Shown in pieces: positions 1 to 12,547 of a stretch of 64,000 nucleotides of DNA. The notes under the pieces were generated by a model. The model saw nothing but the letters and a program-made list of their open reading frames with translations, searched no databases and was not told where the DNA came from. Position numbers and translations under genes: made by a program. Position 1 is the stretch's first letter, and each line of letters opens with the position of its first letter. Origin of the DNA: Taxawa tesnikishii (nom. ined.) (taxonomy: Eukaryota > Ascomycota > Dothideomycetes > Dothideales); the NCBI GenBank assembly GCA_030247885.1, contig JAPDRO010000018.1, positions 372,001-436,000 of the forward strand, written 5' to 3'.

Positions 1-543
1 GTTTAGCAGACGTGCATACCACCACGCGAGTAGCGTTCTGCTGTACAATCTTGGCGTCTAAACCGCTTATGATTCGTCCGAAGGCCTATGCACGCTCGAA
101 TCTCTTATTGTTTTCCCCTGGCGCTTACGTGCCGCGGCATCTCCCGCAACGAACCACAAGACTTCTACTCGCGCTACCATCGATCACCAGGCCATATCGC
201 TACTGGTGTGATGCGTCCCACACGAATCATTGGCCCTCGTGTGGCCTGTCACCCGACCGAGAACTGCCCTGTACATCTGCCACAGGCTTGGCCATAAGCC
301 GAGACGTCTCCTTGTGGAATGCGTCTGTCTGGATAGAGCCTGGGTTCATCTCCCATATCGATCTCGTGCAAAAGACTTCCCTGACCCCGCAAAAATTGAT
401 AAAGAAGACCGGGTGTATAAGAAGCGGGTAGGCGTCACATCTTGAGGAAGCACGGAAAGGTACAGGCCGCTCGTTCTACAGTTCCTGCAGCGTCGCTCGT
501 CACAACCCGGCATTCTCTACTCTTCACACTCGTTGCATTCAAT
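1..543. other. Upstream region of the lipase; no supported gene
   Basis: Several overlapping short open frames exist here but none has recognisable similarity, a signal peptide or splice structure. A TATA-like TATAAG lies near 416, about 130 bases before the lipase start, and the last 80 bases are pyrimidine-rich, as expected of a 5' leader. A gene ending left of the window cannot be excluded. Confidence 0.5.
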
Positions 544-1672
544 ATGAGGATCCCTTCGTTCGTACTGGGCTCTGCTCTCCTTGCTGCTGTCCGAGCGGCA
601 CCACTCGAGACCAGAGGTACGCATCCGCGTCCTCACGGATCAAATCCCTGACACTCACGCTTTGTCACAGCTATCGCGCAAACCCTGCTCTCGCAGCTCT
701 CGTTCTATGAGCAATACGCCGCTTCGGCCTACTGCGAAGCAAACAACCAGCCCGGTTCCTCTACTGAAGTAGAATGCGACACTGGCAACTGCCCACTCGT
801 GCAAGCCGCCAACGCTACCTCTGTGCTCGAGTTCCAGAAGTACGTCCCGTCCCTGTCCTTACGTGGCAGACGAAAGTTCACTGACTCCCCACAGCGAGGG
901 CCCAGCAGATGCCACTGGTTACTTGGCCGTTGACCACACCAACAAACTCATCGTGCTTGCATTCCGCGGCAGCCACTCGCTCTCTAACTGGATCAGCAAC
1001 ATCAACATCCTGTTTAAGGACTGGTCGCTCTGCTCTGGGTGCAGGGTACATGCTGGGTTCTTGGAGAGCTGGACCGCGACCCGCAACGACGTCGCTGCAC
1101 CGCTCAAGGCGGCCGTGGCCGCGAACCCCGGCTACCCCATCGTAGCCACGGGACACAGCCTGGGCGCTGCGGTGGCGACACTTGCGGCGGCCGAACTGAG
1201 AACGCAGGGCTACAACGTGGGATTGGTAAGTACCAAGCCTCGCTGTCCTACAATGGGGCTTGCGGTGCAGGAAACCAGCCCTGTGCTGACCCGACGACAG
1301 TACACATACGGCTCTCCTATGGTGGGCAACAACGCCTTCGCGACCTTTGTGACCAACCAGTCCGGCGGCAACTACCGTGTCACTCATGCCAATGACATTG
1401 TTCCCAAGCTTCCTGGCCTCCTCTTCGGCTATCGCCATGTTTCTCCTGAATACTGGATTACCTCGGCCACCAATGTCGCAGTTACGGCTGCCGATGTCCA
1501 AGTCAGCACTGGCACGTTGAACCTGAACGGCAACGGCGGTACTGTTGAGAGCAGCCTTGATGACCACGGGTGGTACTTTAATGCCATCTCGGCTTGCGCG
1601 CCTGAGGGCTTCGAGTTAAGGAGGAAGGATGGTAGTGATGTTGAGATTGGGTATTCGAGTGTCCTGTCGTGA
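544..1672 (+). CDS. Secreted class 3 (Thermomyces-type) triacylglycerol lipase
   Basis: Four exons (544-616, 671-839, 895-1225, 1301-1672) give 314 residues in an unbroken frame, with GT-AG introns of 54, 55 and 75 nt. The start is the ATG that opens a typical secretion signal (MRIPSFVLGSALLAAVRAAP). The body matches fungal class 3 lipases of the alpha/beta-hydrolase fold: an AFRGSHS oxyanion segment, the nucleophile elbow GHSLG (Ser169), NDIVPKLP with Asp223, an SPEYWI block, and a late His (about 280) in DDHGWYF. The spacing of the Ser-Asp-His triad (54 and 57 residues) is close to that of the Thermomyces lanuginosus enzyme. Cysteines near the N terminus and in CSGC may form disulfides. The enzyme should hydrolyse acylglycerols outside the cell; a feruloyl-esterase role, known in some relatives, is possible. 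It converges with the sugar porter downstream. Confidence 0.9.
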
Positions 1673-2064
1673 TCACGTAGATGACCGATGAAACATGACG
1701 TACTGGAATGTCTTCTCTCGCAGCAGTCCAACATTTCCCGTCTTAACCTTCTGTCCACCGGTAGCAGGTGTTGTGGTTTCGGTGGGGTTCCGGCCACAGC
1801 TACCCAAACTCTAACCAACTATCTCCACGTACAGATGTCTGGATAAAAACGAGTTAGGACCGCCAATTCGTACAAGAAGCCGTTTGAACTCTTCTTTGAC
1901 AATTCCGAAAAACATCGAGGTCTTCGTATTGTTGATTGGGCATATGAGCAGTTAGGTGACCGAGCTGTCGCAGCCACAGCTATAGCAAGAATCCATAACT
2001 ACCGCCAACTGGGAACAAGAATCCGCAGCATCAGAAGGCGATATTTCGCTGCACTATGTCCACA
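1673..2064. other. Convergent intergenic region, lipase/sugar porter
   Basis: The 392 bases lie between two stop codons and should hold both 3' UTRs. I see no gene, repeat or RNA signature. Confidence 0.5.
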
Positions 2065-3799
2065 TCAATTCAGCGAAGCAATGCTAGCCTTCCTCCGGTG
2101 CTCGTTACTCAACAGTGCAGAGCACTCGTCAATGACGGCCTCGTCCGCGTCGCGCATGCCGAAGATCTCATTCATCGGCTGTCCAAGCGGCACGTCACGC
2201 GTTTCGGGGACGCAGAGGTAGATCCAGGCGAGCGTCAGGATGCAACAGCAGCCGTAGATGAGGTAGGTCAGCCAGCCGGACCAGGCGAGCATGAAGGGCG
2301 TGGCGGCCGCGAGGGCGGCTTGGAAGAGCCATTGCGTGCAGGTAGTGATGGCGCAGCATTTTGTGTTCAAGTGCAGCGGGAAGATCTGACACTTTGTTAG
2401 TATCTGACCATATACCCAAGTTGAGTTTAGGGGAGGGGAGGGGAAGGAATCGAACCTCGCCGCACACGTTCCAGGAAATGGGACCAAGGGAGATCTGGAA
2501 GGCGAAGGTGAAAAGGTATACCATGAGGACGGCGACCATGCCGCCAACCGTGATGGCACCCTCGTGCATCTCTTCTTGTGGAGGGAAGCTGCGCACGCAG
2601 TATGCGAGCACCAGCATCGAGATCGCACATACGCCGGAGCCGAGTTGGAGCCAGTAGCGGTTGCCCTTCGTTTTGACGCAGTAGAACATGAATGCGAACG
2701 CAGCGAGCAACTTCACGACGCCGAAGATGCCAGTAAGCAAGAGCGAAGAGGAGACGGTGGTGAATCCCGCGGACTGGAAAATGATGGGCGAGAAGTAGTT
2801 GAGTGCGTTGAGGCCCTGCGAAGAAGCACAAGCACAGATTAGCATCTCGCATTCAGAGCTTGCCGGAACGGGGATGGACTTACGACAATGTTCTGCGCAA
2901 CCATCAAGCCCACGCCTACGCCTAGGCGATTACGGATACCTCTCTTTGTGATCTCGGTCCAGAAACTCTCTTGGTGCATCATCTGGACTCGTGCGTTCGC
3001 TTGAATGGTCAAGCGGATTTCCTGTATCTCGTCCTCAACCACGTGGTCGCTTTTTGGCACACCCCGGAGCCAGCTGATTGCGTCTTCCGCCTCTTCCCAT
3101 TGCCCTTTCTCCGCTTTGTATCTGGGTGTCTCTGGGATGAACAGTGTGCCGAGTAGGAGGATCGCGCCGGGAACAAGTTGGATCGTGACGGGAATCTGCC
3201 ACTGCAGGTCCGAAGTGGACGGTATGACGGCATGGGAGACGAAGGCGCCCCAAAACCCAACAAGTGCAGAAACCTGAATAATAACCTGAAATCCGCCCAT
3301 GAGCAAACCGCGCGTGGTAGGCAGGGAGACCTCCGAGATGCTTCAGCAGAGTCAGCCATCCGCTTCTCACACGCCTAGAGCGCGGCAAGACCTACTAGAT
3401 AGGCGTAACCAACGTTCCCACACCGACACCAATCCCATTCAGAAACCTGCCCACTTCAAACACGCCCAGCTGCTTCTCTCCCTCCAATCCCAGATCCGCA
3501 AGCTGCAACGCCGCGCCCAGTACATACAGCACCGCGCTGAAATTGAGACACATGCGCCTTCCCAGGCGGTTGCAAGCCGGTATCCCCAGCGGAACACCAA
3601 AGAAAGCGCCGACGATCCATCCCAGAACGAGGCGCGCTTGTATGGACGCGGTTTCGGAGGGCGGGAGCCCATAGAGATCGAAATGGCGCAGGAAGGAAGG
3701 GAGGACCAGAACGCCGCCGATGAAGCCGACAGAGTACCCAAAGAAGGCGGCGGTGAGGCAGGCTACGCTGGCCGCGAAGTAAAGCCGTGTGTTTCCCAT
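2065..3799 (-). CDS. MFS sugar porter (hexose/quinate-type H+ symporter)
   Basis: Four exons on the minus strand (3799-3396, 3340-2884, 2815-2456, 2385-2065) give 513 residues. All phases agree and there is no internal stop; introns are 55, 68 and 70 nt. The third donor (GTTCGA) is non-consensus, but the join keeps the family sequence NVCGE-IFPLH. The protein has about 12 hydrophobic segments and the sugar-porter signatures in order: NRLGRR after TM2-3, GVGVGTLVTPIYISEVS at TM4-5, PETPRY before the central loop, a QGLNALNYFSP block in TM7, and a final VPETRDVPLGQ. It should import a sugar or a related small polyol or acid at the plasma membrane; the substrate cannot be read from the sequence. 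A (TA)n tract sits 12 bases before the start codon. Confidence 0.9.
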
Positions 3800-3811
3800 T
3801 GTGTGTGTACG

Positions 3812-3829
3812 TATATATATATATATATA
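3812..3829. repeat. (TA)n microsatellite in the leader of the sugar porter
   Basis: About nine uninterrupted TA steps follow a short GT run, 12 bases upstream of the minus-strand ATG at 3799. It would lie in the 5' UTR or at the core promoter of the transporter. Confidence 0.85.
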
Positions 3830-4613
3830 AATTTCTCACACCAAGGATATCGAAGAGGCGGAGGGTGCAGCGTGATGCGCTGCGAAGGCGGCAGACTGGA
3901 GCATCCTGATATGCATTATCGCGAAGGCGGGGTGCGGTACAGTCTTCGTTTATCCTTCTCCTGAATGTCGGAACCGCCGCTAGATACCGGCGCTGCAGGA
4001 GAAGAGGGCGAGATGCGAAGATTAGTTAAGAGAGGCCACGCTTGGTCACGCGTGGGCTTATGCATGATTGGGGTTATTTGTTTATCCTCCCCAGATTTCC
4101 GGATCGGGTAACTGCCACCGAGAAAGGAAGGTTGAGCCCGACCAGCAAGTCCGGCCGTCTTTTTCGAATTCCATCACTCGAGTGCTCTTGGAGGATATGC
4201 ACGTTGAGATGCTCGACATTGTTTGCCACGAGATGGGGCTGCTTCATGTACTGTCGTACGTCTTTAAAGAAGTTGTTTTTGCCAACCTCTCGCCCTCTTG
4301 AAGACCAGCTTTCGAGCTGATATACCGAACGAGACAACGCATGGTTCGACACACTTTGTATGATCTCGTAGAGCTTCAATGCACTGCCAGAGTATAGATG
4401 CACTATGTGGCATGGGAAGAGACAGACGAGAATCGACGAGAGGAAGTAACAGCGGTAAGGCAGAGAGCATGATACAACGATTCTGCGAGACAGAAGTAAC
4501 GGATGACACACCAAGGGTATTAAGTGAGCCTCACATGGGCTAGTTGCTCTCAGCCTAAATCTCTCCTATCTTTGTCCGTAGAAACAACAAGGTAATCCAC
4601 CACCTGCGCCTGC
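3830..4613. other. Intergenic region between sugar porter and carboxylesterase
   Basis: This contains the transporter promoter and the esterase 3' end. The short open frames on both strands lack any family features. Nothing else is recognised. Confidence 0.45.
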
Positions 4614-7046
4614 TCACAGACCGCCAGTCAAGTAGTACGTAACACTGCTGTTCAGGAACGCACACTGCGGCTGATCCACAAACGGTGCGGTCCTCGCCGG
4701 ATAGTCAAGCAACTTAGCCGGTCCGGTCTCGGTGGCAACCTTGTTCCAAGGTCCACTGCTCCGAACCCCATTGATAGTGTTGGTGTATCCCCTCACTGTT
4801 AGGTACGACAGTGACGGGTTGGGCTGATAACTTTTGATGAAGCTGCCAAAGTATCCGCTCGTGAGCTGAATGGTGCGCAAGTCGTTGATGTCGCGGAAGC
4901 TGTGCAGGGCGCCGAAGAAGTTGGGCAGATCGGACGAGTGCACCTTGTAGTAGGGAGTGTTGGGGTCACCTGGCGTTACACGCGTTAGTGTTCAGTATCG
5001 ATGTAGCAACATGTATTCAACGAGCTTACCAAGTGGGTACTCCGGAGTGATGGTACCCGTGATATCGAGGCCGAGAGGGTTGTAAGCTTCTTCTGCGTAC
5101 GCTCTCCACTAGTCCGCGTGTTAGCAAAACGAAAACCAATCTCTCTTCACTGTCTTGCACTTACAGATTCGTAGTAGTAAGCAGCTGCAAATGCGCCAGA
5201 GGATGCACCTGCATATACCGTCGCCTCATCGACGCATCGGAAAACAAGATCAGTGGCGACACGCTGGGACACGTTCAAGGAATCAGCTGTGACATTTCCG
5301 GTATCGTAGTATGGAAACAGCCCGGAGCTGATAACCTGCTGAGCGTAATATGGTGAAATACCAAGATCCGATTCGAGGCATGACAGTTCAGTCGTGCAGG
5401 TCTTGTTGTAGCTGGTACCGATCGAGCCTCCATCGTTCTCCGCTATGCCGAAGATGACTGGGATGTGAGCAGTGTTGTTGTTCCTGCTGGTGAGGATCAG
5501 TTCCTCCGTGTTGATAACGTAGCCGTCCTGGACAGGGTAGCGTGCAACTGCACTGAATGCGCTGAGGTCTCCTGAATATGTGGAAAGACATTCGACCTGT
5601 GCAGCTACGGTGGACTGGTTGCAGCCGGCTTGGTGGAACTGGACATAGTCAGCGGGAACGGCCGATCTCACGGGAGGGCTGGTTGTGCTTACAATCTGTT
5701 CACCGGCCAGGGCGAACGACTGATTGATTGTCAGGTAAGAACTGTATGTGGTTCCGTATCCACTTCCGAGACCAAGCTGAGCAACGCATTAGTGGTGCAA
5801 CCTTTTGCTGTGACCGGGACCAACTCACCGCGCGATCGAGACCAAGGTTCGACATTGCAACAGCCCCTGGAACTTTCCAATCGCTTGCAACGATCCGAGA
5901 AGGACACGAACGGAGCCAGCGCCTGCGGACTGTCCGGCAATGGTGATCCTCTACATCAGTAAGTTAGCATCATTTCGGCATTTGTAACGTCAATCATCGC
6001 ACCTTCGGATCTCCACCAAACTTGGCGATGTTGTCAATGACCCACTCCAACGCCGTGATCTGATCTGCCAGGCCGTAGTTTCCAGATAGGACTCCTGGCA
6101 CCGCCAGGAAGCCGTACGTGTTGAGACGGTAATTGATGGTGACTGTGACTACATCCTCACGAGTAGCCAGCTGGCCTCCATTACCCGCGCCTTGCCCACC
6201 TAAAGAGGCTATCAGTCAAGAGTTAAAGCCGTGTGACGGTAGTACCTACCGGTGTATCCTCCGCCGTGAATCCAAAACAGAACTGGGCGAAGGTTCTTGC
6301 TTGAGCCTTCCTTGGGGATGTACGGGGTCTCGATGTTGAGGAAAAGGCAGTCCTCACTACCGCTGCCATACTGCAAGCACTCGGAGCCAATGGCCGTAGC
6401 GTTGACGACGGAGCCGTTTCCTTGATACACTGAGGAATAATTCCAACGGCCTGGGAACGCTGCATAGCGGACTCCAGTGAACCAGAACGCTTTTTTGTTC
6501 CGGTAGCCTTCGTAGATATCGCCCGATTGAACGGTCACGAGAGCTGTGTTGTTGATCGGAGAGTATCCTCCCCACTGGTTACCTGGCTGAGTCTGAGTGC
6601 AGAGAACAGGCAACTTTTGGCTTGTGCGGTGGGATGCCGATCGGACGACGAGCTGGTTCCTGTTGACTTGGAGGATGCCGTTTTGGACCCAGTAAGAAGG
6701 GTTGTTCACGTATCCGGCATACTGTGTGTATTCCAGCTGAGGCCTCAAATCCGAGGAGTGGTTAGAGATGATAGCATTCGTCAAAAGGGTCTCCTGGAGC
6801 GCTGCGCATGCATTCTGACCATCTGTATATGTCATGGGATCCAGAAGGATGGCTCCGACATGGTTGACATCGTCCTACGTAGTCGATCAGTATAATCTAG
6901 GATGTAACGGATATGACAATCCATACTGTGAAGTTGAGATTGTTCTGATACAGAAGGGTAAGACTGGAATTGGCATTAGATAATGGGACAGCCGCAGCTG
7001 CTGCCGCAGCCTGGAGCAGAGCAGCAATCACCGAGAGACGCGCCAT
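4614..7046 (-). CDS. Secreted type-B carboxylesterase, one apparent frameshift
   Basis: Seven minus-strand exons (7046-6927, 6874-6250, 6199-6003, 5950-5829, 5776-5165, 5108-5030, 4969-4614) with 52-99-nt introns encode about 703 residues. The start opens a hydrophobic Ala-rich signal peptide. Family hallmarks are [12 protein letters not shown], the oxyanion loop [10 protein letters not shown], the nucleophile elbow [15 protein letters not shown] with the likely acidic triad residue, and the late [10 protein letters not shown] with the likely catalytic His. It should hydrolyse ester bonds outside the cell; the substrate is unknown (lipase- and cholinesterase-like members share this fold). Exon 4 is one base short: after KFQ the frame leaves the family sequence at the C4 run 5864-5867, and one more base would restore both the MSNLG block and the phase of the next intron. 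I regard this as a likely consensus error, but a true pseudogene is possible. Confidence 0.85.
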
Positions 7047-8278
7047 CTGACTGAAACTGCAGCAGACCTGGCAAACACATTTTTGCCATGAGCGGATGCG
7101 CGCTATTAATCAATCATGCATTTAGCCGAATGGAGCAATGGTCGGACCACGTTCTCCGCAATGCGGAGGTCCTGGATCCCCGCATGCCATCTTGAATAGA
7201 CACGGTCGCACGGATATGAATGTGATATAACCGCCGATTGTGGCGCTTTCGGACAGGTATGTCTGTCCTTTTAGCCTGAGGCTCAACGATTGCATCGACT
7301 GCGGCTCCAAATAAGAAGCTGTGAGATTGGTGGAGAAGCATGCCCTTGAATGGCAGACAGTTTGTCGGAAGTGAGAATCGATTCAGCAACACAAGAAAGA
7401 TACACTAGCTCGACCAAGCAGGGCCAAGCTTTTCCTCTAATCGTATGCTTGGCAGATCCGTTCTCAAGGATGCGAGTAGCAGAACAAGTGCTGTTCTTGA
7501 TATGATATGAGATATGGGATAATGCGCTCGGTTCAATGTTTTTCCTGATGCCAAGCGAGACCTTGCATCTTGCATATCTTGCATAATCTTGCATAATCTA
7601 GCATGCATATCGCATCAGATTTGCAGCTAAGAGGTGGAGTACGAGCGGGACTCTCGAGCACTGTTTCTACTCCGTTCCATCTAACTGATGACATCAACGC
7701 GTTGTACAAACTCGATCCACGCTTAGATGCGTGCTATACGGGCTCACTCCGGACCTTGTGAGGTTGCTGCCATGAGCGTCTGCTTCCTCCTCAGACCCAA
7801 ATCTCCTGGTCTCGTATCGCGACTTCACGCTCCAGGCTGCCTGTTACCGTGAAGAAGCCTCGATATTACTCAACCCAGAATCGTCCTGTAACGACGTGTA
7901 CGGAGGACAAAGAAGAAAGCAAAACGTGAAGTGCACTTGCCTTTCTTGCGCACAGTTGGGTACCCTGGTCTTGGTGAAAACGCTCAAATTCTGCCGAATT
8001 CGTCTAACCCTGATCAGCTCGGGAGCTGGTTGAATGGAGGATTGGGCCTACTTGAAAGCAGTATACTTTGATCTTAGACACGCTTTGACGAAAGGAAGCA
8101 TGAAGAGATAGTATGCCACATCGTACAGGGAGCTCTTGCTGTGCAGCAGTCTTCCGGCCCAGTGGTGGGAATATCGATCTCAACGACTCATGCATGAGTG
8201 ATTGAGAGACCTTCTCTACTACAGAAAGGACCGATTGCTTGTTGTGGCAAGTGCCCAGCATTCTATCCAAGGGGTAAT
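7047..8278. other. Intergenic region between carboxylesterase and SKI2
   Basis: This 1.2-kb region holds the esterase promoter and the SKI2 3' end. A small direct-repeat cluster of CTTGCAT/AATCTTGCAT lies at about 7,562-7,605. I see no supported gene. Confidence 0.45.
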
Positions 8279-11200
8279 CTACATGTACAAAGACGCAGTA
8301 GCACAAATGTCTCGCTTAATCATCTCCTGGCATGTCTGCATCTTGGTGAACAGCGTTGGGTCGCCGATAATCCTCGCCGCATTCTTGACTTCTCTGCATG
8401 TCTCGTCCAACCTCGTGATCACACGCACGATGGTGCCCTCAAGCACATCCGTGAGATCTGTGATTCGGTTGAAACTCATGCCGCGCGCCCACTCGTACAC
8501 GACCTCGACAAGCCCGAACCGTGGCCGAGATACAAAGTCATTACTGTCGTCTGCTGAGAGGATGACCTGGTGCAGCGTCTGAAAGTGGTTCACCTTCTCG
8601 CTGATCTTGACGATGGTCGCCATGCCGCGCTCGAGTGCAGGCGTCATGGTAGGGGTCACGTCGGTCTTTTCCTGAAAGACGAAGGACGAGAGCAGGGCAA
8701 CGATTTCTTCGGGCTCGTAGTCCGCGAGCACGTTTTCGAGGATCAGCTCCGTCAACACGAGCTCGTCGGCTGAGTGAATCTCGCACGCGACTTTGCCTTT
8801 GAGCTCGACACGAGTGGATTCATCGATGAAGCCAAGGTCCTTAAGCACAGAGATGCGCTGTTCGTAATCCGGGAGCAGTTGCAAATTCTGGTCCGACATG
8901 AGCTGACGCAGCTGATTGATGTTCTCCTTAATGAGCCACTCGTCATGGCACATAGCAAACTACGTCCTTGTCAGTCTGTAACAACTTCAGTATATTCTTG
9001 TTTGATGCACTCACGTGTTTCTCAAGGTCGGGGCACAGAACACACTCCCGCTCTTGCGCCATGTATGCAGCCTTGCTTCTTTCATCCAAGAGACCACGAA
9101 TAGACATATCCCTGATGCGGTCATAGTCGATCTCCTCCCAGGTTGAGGAGGTCCAAGACGAGCAGATGCCAATGAAGTCTATCTTGACCTTCTTCATTGC
9201 CTCTTCCTCCTTCACTTGGATGGCGGCAACGTCAGCCTGAAGGTTGGGTTAGCAAGATTGACATGATATGTCAAGAAAAACAAATACCTGGAGCACCGTC
9301 TTGGTCAAACATTCGACGTCACTGAATGGGACAAACTGGAGTCGTAGCTTCATGTCGTTATCTGTCTGTGGCAGAGGGGTGAATCGCCGTCTGAATCGCG
9401 GAAGGAACGGGAGAAGATCGCAGTTCTGGCGTTTCGCCCTTACGCGACCAATCTCGAGCACCGAAACATTGCCTCTGGCAACACCTTCACGGAGGAGCAT
9501 ACCAACGGTCCGAATTCCGTCTTTCTTGTAGACAACGATACGCTTGGGCTGGAACATACGTCTGCCAACCGGTGAGTCCAGCAGTGCCAGGTGCAAATCG
9601 GATGTCAGTCTCTGATAGTCTATAGCTGCTTGGTGGCAGATATCCAGATCTTTGTCGCATATATCGCAAGGCTCACGCCTGATCTTGGCCAGATCGGCCT
9701 CTGATAGCTTCACTTTCTGTTCATGCTCTGGTAGCAATGCTTGAGTGGCGTGCTCGCTGAAGCTACGCTTGATCATCTCCTCAATCTTGAGGGCCTCCAC
9801 CCGCAGCAAATTCAGAATCATGTTGTACGTCAGCCTGAATTGGGATCGAAGCTTGGTAGGGTCTCCAAGCATCATCTGGCGTAGGCGGGCTGCTGGAGGC
9901 GCTTCCTCTGCTCCGGGGTGACTATGATCACATGCCCGACGGTATCAAGTCCACGGCGGCCGGCTCTTCCTGCCATTTGTGTGTACTCTCCGGGCAACAA
10001 GTCACGGAACTGTCTACCGTCGTGCTTCCGGTATCCTGAGAAGACGACAGTCCTTGTTGGCAGATTGAGACCCATAGCGAATGTCTCTGTCGCGAAAAGT
10101 ACCTTGACCAATGTCTTGGCAAACAAGATCTCAACGCATTCCTTAACTATGGGTAATAGCCCACCATGATGTACGGCGATGCCTCTGCTGAGCAGTTCTC
10201 TTAAACGCTTGATCTGGGGCAGCTGTCGATCGTCTGATTTGAGGCGCGCCAAGGACTTCTCTAGAATCATGTGAATAGCGCTTTTCTCTTCGGCAGTACA
10301 ATAATCCAGATTAGATAGTGCATCCGCGTTCTCTTCACACCTCTTCTTGGAGAAGACGAAGATGGTGACCGGCAACATGTCATTGTTCCGCAAGTGCTGG
10401 ATTAGGTGGACCCAGATGTTGCGGTCTTGAGCGGCTGTGGTTCGTCCGCCGCCACGACCCGTACGTGCAATGTTTCCTTGCCCTCTCTGGGGAGGTGCTC
10501 CACCGCGGCCTCCCCGTTGCTGGGGTCCTCCTCTCTGAGCGCCTCCTCTTTGTGTACCTCCCCTTTGGGAACCTCCGCGCTGCGATTGACCTCGTAAAGC
10601 AGCCTTCTCTCCCGCTCGTTCACGCGCAGCAGCTGCAGCAGCCTCTTGTTTCTTCTCAGCGGCTATAATCTTGTCTTTGCCAGAGAGCACGTCGTTGGCA
10701 TCCTTCCATCCTTTCTCGATAAATTGCTTCTCCGCGCTAACAATCTTGTACATATCCTTGCCCGCCCAAAGATAGTGCTCAAGGGGTACAGGCCGCTTGG
10801 GTGTCGAGATAACGTAGATATCTTTCTTCTTCGTGCGGCCTACCCAAGAAGCAAATTCGTACGTGTTGGGAACGGTCGCAGAGAGGAGGATGAGGGTTAC
10901 ATGTTCCGGTAACATAATGATAACCTCTTCCCAAACAACACCTCTTTCCAGGTCATTAACGTAGTGGACCTCATCGAAAATGACGAATTCGACATCTCTG
11001 ATAAGATCAGCACCACGGTAAAGCATACTCCGCAGGATCTCTGTGGTCATGATGAGACAGCTCGCTTCTGGTCGAATCTGAACATCGCCGGTCAAGATGC
11101 CCACATCCTCGAACTCGTTGCGGAAATCTCTGAACTTTTGGTTGCTGAGTGCCTTGATGGGCGAGGTGTAAATTGCTTTCGTCATGTGTTTGGCAGCGAG

Positions 11201-12247
11201 TGCAATAGCATATTCTGCGACCACTGTTTTACCAGCAGAGGTGTGTGCGGCTACAAAGACGGAGTCACCATTCTCCAGATGATAGATCGCTTCCTTTTGG
11301 AAAGTATCCGGCTCAAATGGCCACTCGCGTGCCATCTCGGGTACCAGGTCGCGGAAATTCGGAATTGGACGATTGACGTCAACCATGTGCGCCCATTCCC
11401 GCCCACCACGTTTCGCACTGGCCAACCCAAGAGGTCCTCGAGGAGCGAGTGCTGGAAACTCGACCGGAAGTAGGGCATCGACTTCCTCCTCGTCGGCCTC
11501 GTCGCCTTCATCGCCCTCACCACTATTAAGATCTTCCATGATCACACCGTTAGTATCGGGAAGATCTTTTGGCTGTTCTCCAAGAACCTGTTCGACCTCG
11601 GCAGCCGTCTCTTTGTCGGCTGGTGCCTTCTTCTGAAGATCCAGACCACGCGAGAAGCCGGGTGGCGCTTCGAGAAGGGCACCTTCAACGCCAAAGTTGA
11701 TAACCTTTTCAAGACCATTCTGCTTGATAGTGCCATCTGCCTGACCTCCAAGTAATAGTTGCTCCTCTGCTGCTGCGGTAGCCTCCACTGCATCAAGACC
11801 ACCAGGTGCGAAGGGGAAGAAGCCAGCCGCTCCTCTTACAAAGTCTGCGCGGTTGGCGGGCTTCCGGAGGATTGAGGTAGAGTTCTTGGCTGTGGCGCTG
11901 TTTGCAGGTACAGTAACCTCCCTGTATCCTGTAACACGTCCTTCGAGGCCCTCGCGCGTGAACCGGATGATAGTCCTTGTTTGTGTCGGTGCAAGCTCGA
12001 AGAGATCCTCGTAGTTGATGGGGGCGTCCCATCTCTGCTGCAGCTGGTCGAGCCACGGAGTGTCTAAAGAGGTCGAAGGAGTCAGGAATTCCCTCTCCAA
12101 GTCCTGTTTAATCGCTTCAGGCGACTTTCGTGCTCGTTTCCTGGGTCGCTGCTGGTCCAAGATAGCATCAATTCCGCCGAAATCGCTCGCGCCGTCTTGT
12201 TGACCGATTACCTGGAGCCTCTCAAAGGCAGCTGACAGACCGTCCAT
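8279..12247 (-). CDS. SKI2: Ski2-type superkiller RNA helicase
   Basis: Three exons (12247-9288, 9236-9015, 8959-8279; introns 51 and 55 nt) encode about 1,287 residues, the length of yeast Ski2. I chose the ATG giving [12 protein letters not shown]. The DExH core shows AHTSAGKT (motif I, residue ~332), FDEVHYVN (II, ~424), SATVPN (III), [11 protein letters not shown], and [12 protein letters not shown] with [12 protein letters not shown] (V/VI). The C-terminal DSHCT domain ends in [10 protein letters not shown]. An RGG-rich segment at ~550-605 sits in the arch insertion. Ski2 unwinds RNA for the cytoplasmic exosome with Ski3 and Ski8 in 3'-5' mRNA decay. Near 9,905-9,915 the frame breaks by one missing base, between VTPE and the conserved block that runs into [13 protein letters not shown]; an added base also restores intron phase. 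This is probably a consensus error. Mtr4 is excluded by the PVPLEHYLW block and the N-terminal Ski2 region. Confidence 0.93.
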
Positions 12248-12547
12248 GATGGAAGCGCTCACAGATGATCTCTTGCGTTGTGAGACTTTTACTGTTGCGG
12301 CTCCGCAAGCTGAGTGTCACTGTGCCACCGATGCTGGTCGGTTTGCTGTTTCCTCGTGGTCGCGTCGAAATTCACGATGACATCATGGCCCGCTCCGGCC
12401 CCCAAGCTGCAACACGATGCATTCAGTTATGCTTCACTTCTCCCTAATAGATACTAAAGTGCGCAGGTGCTAGATTCTAAAGGTGTCCGTGGCAAAACGG
12501 AAAGCTACCCTGGTATACAAAGCTCATCACAAATCCGATTATTGTCG
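12248..12547. other. SKI2 promoter / CSM3 3' end
   Basis: Exactly 300 bases separate the CSM3 stop from the SKI2 start in a tandem arrangement. I see no gene or repeat. Confidence 0.5.

Noticed and set aside
878-1567. 229-codon minus-strand frame opposite the lipase
   Set aside because: It overlaps exons and introns of a well-supported lipase and shows no family features.
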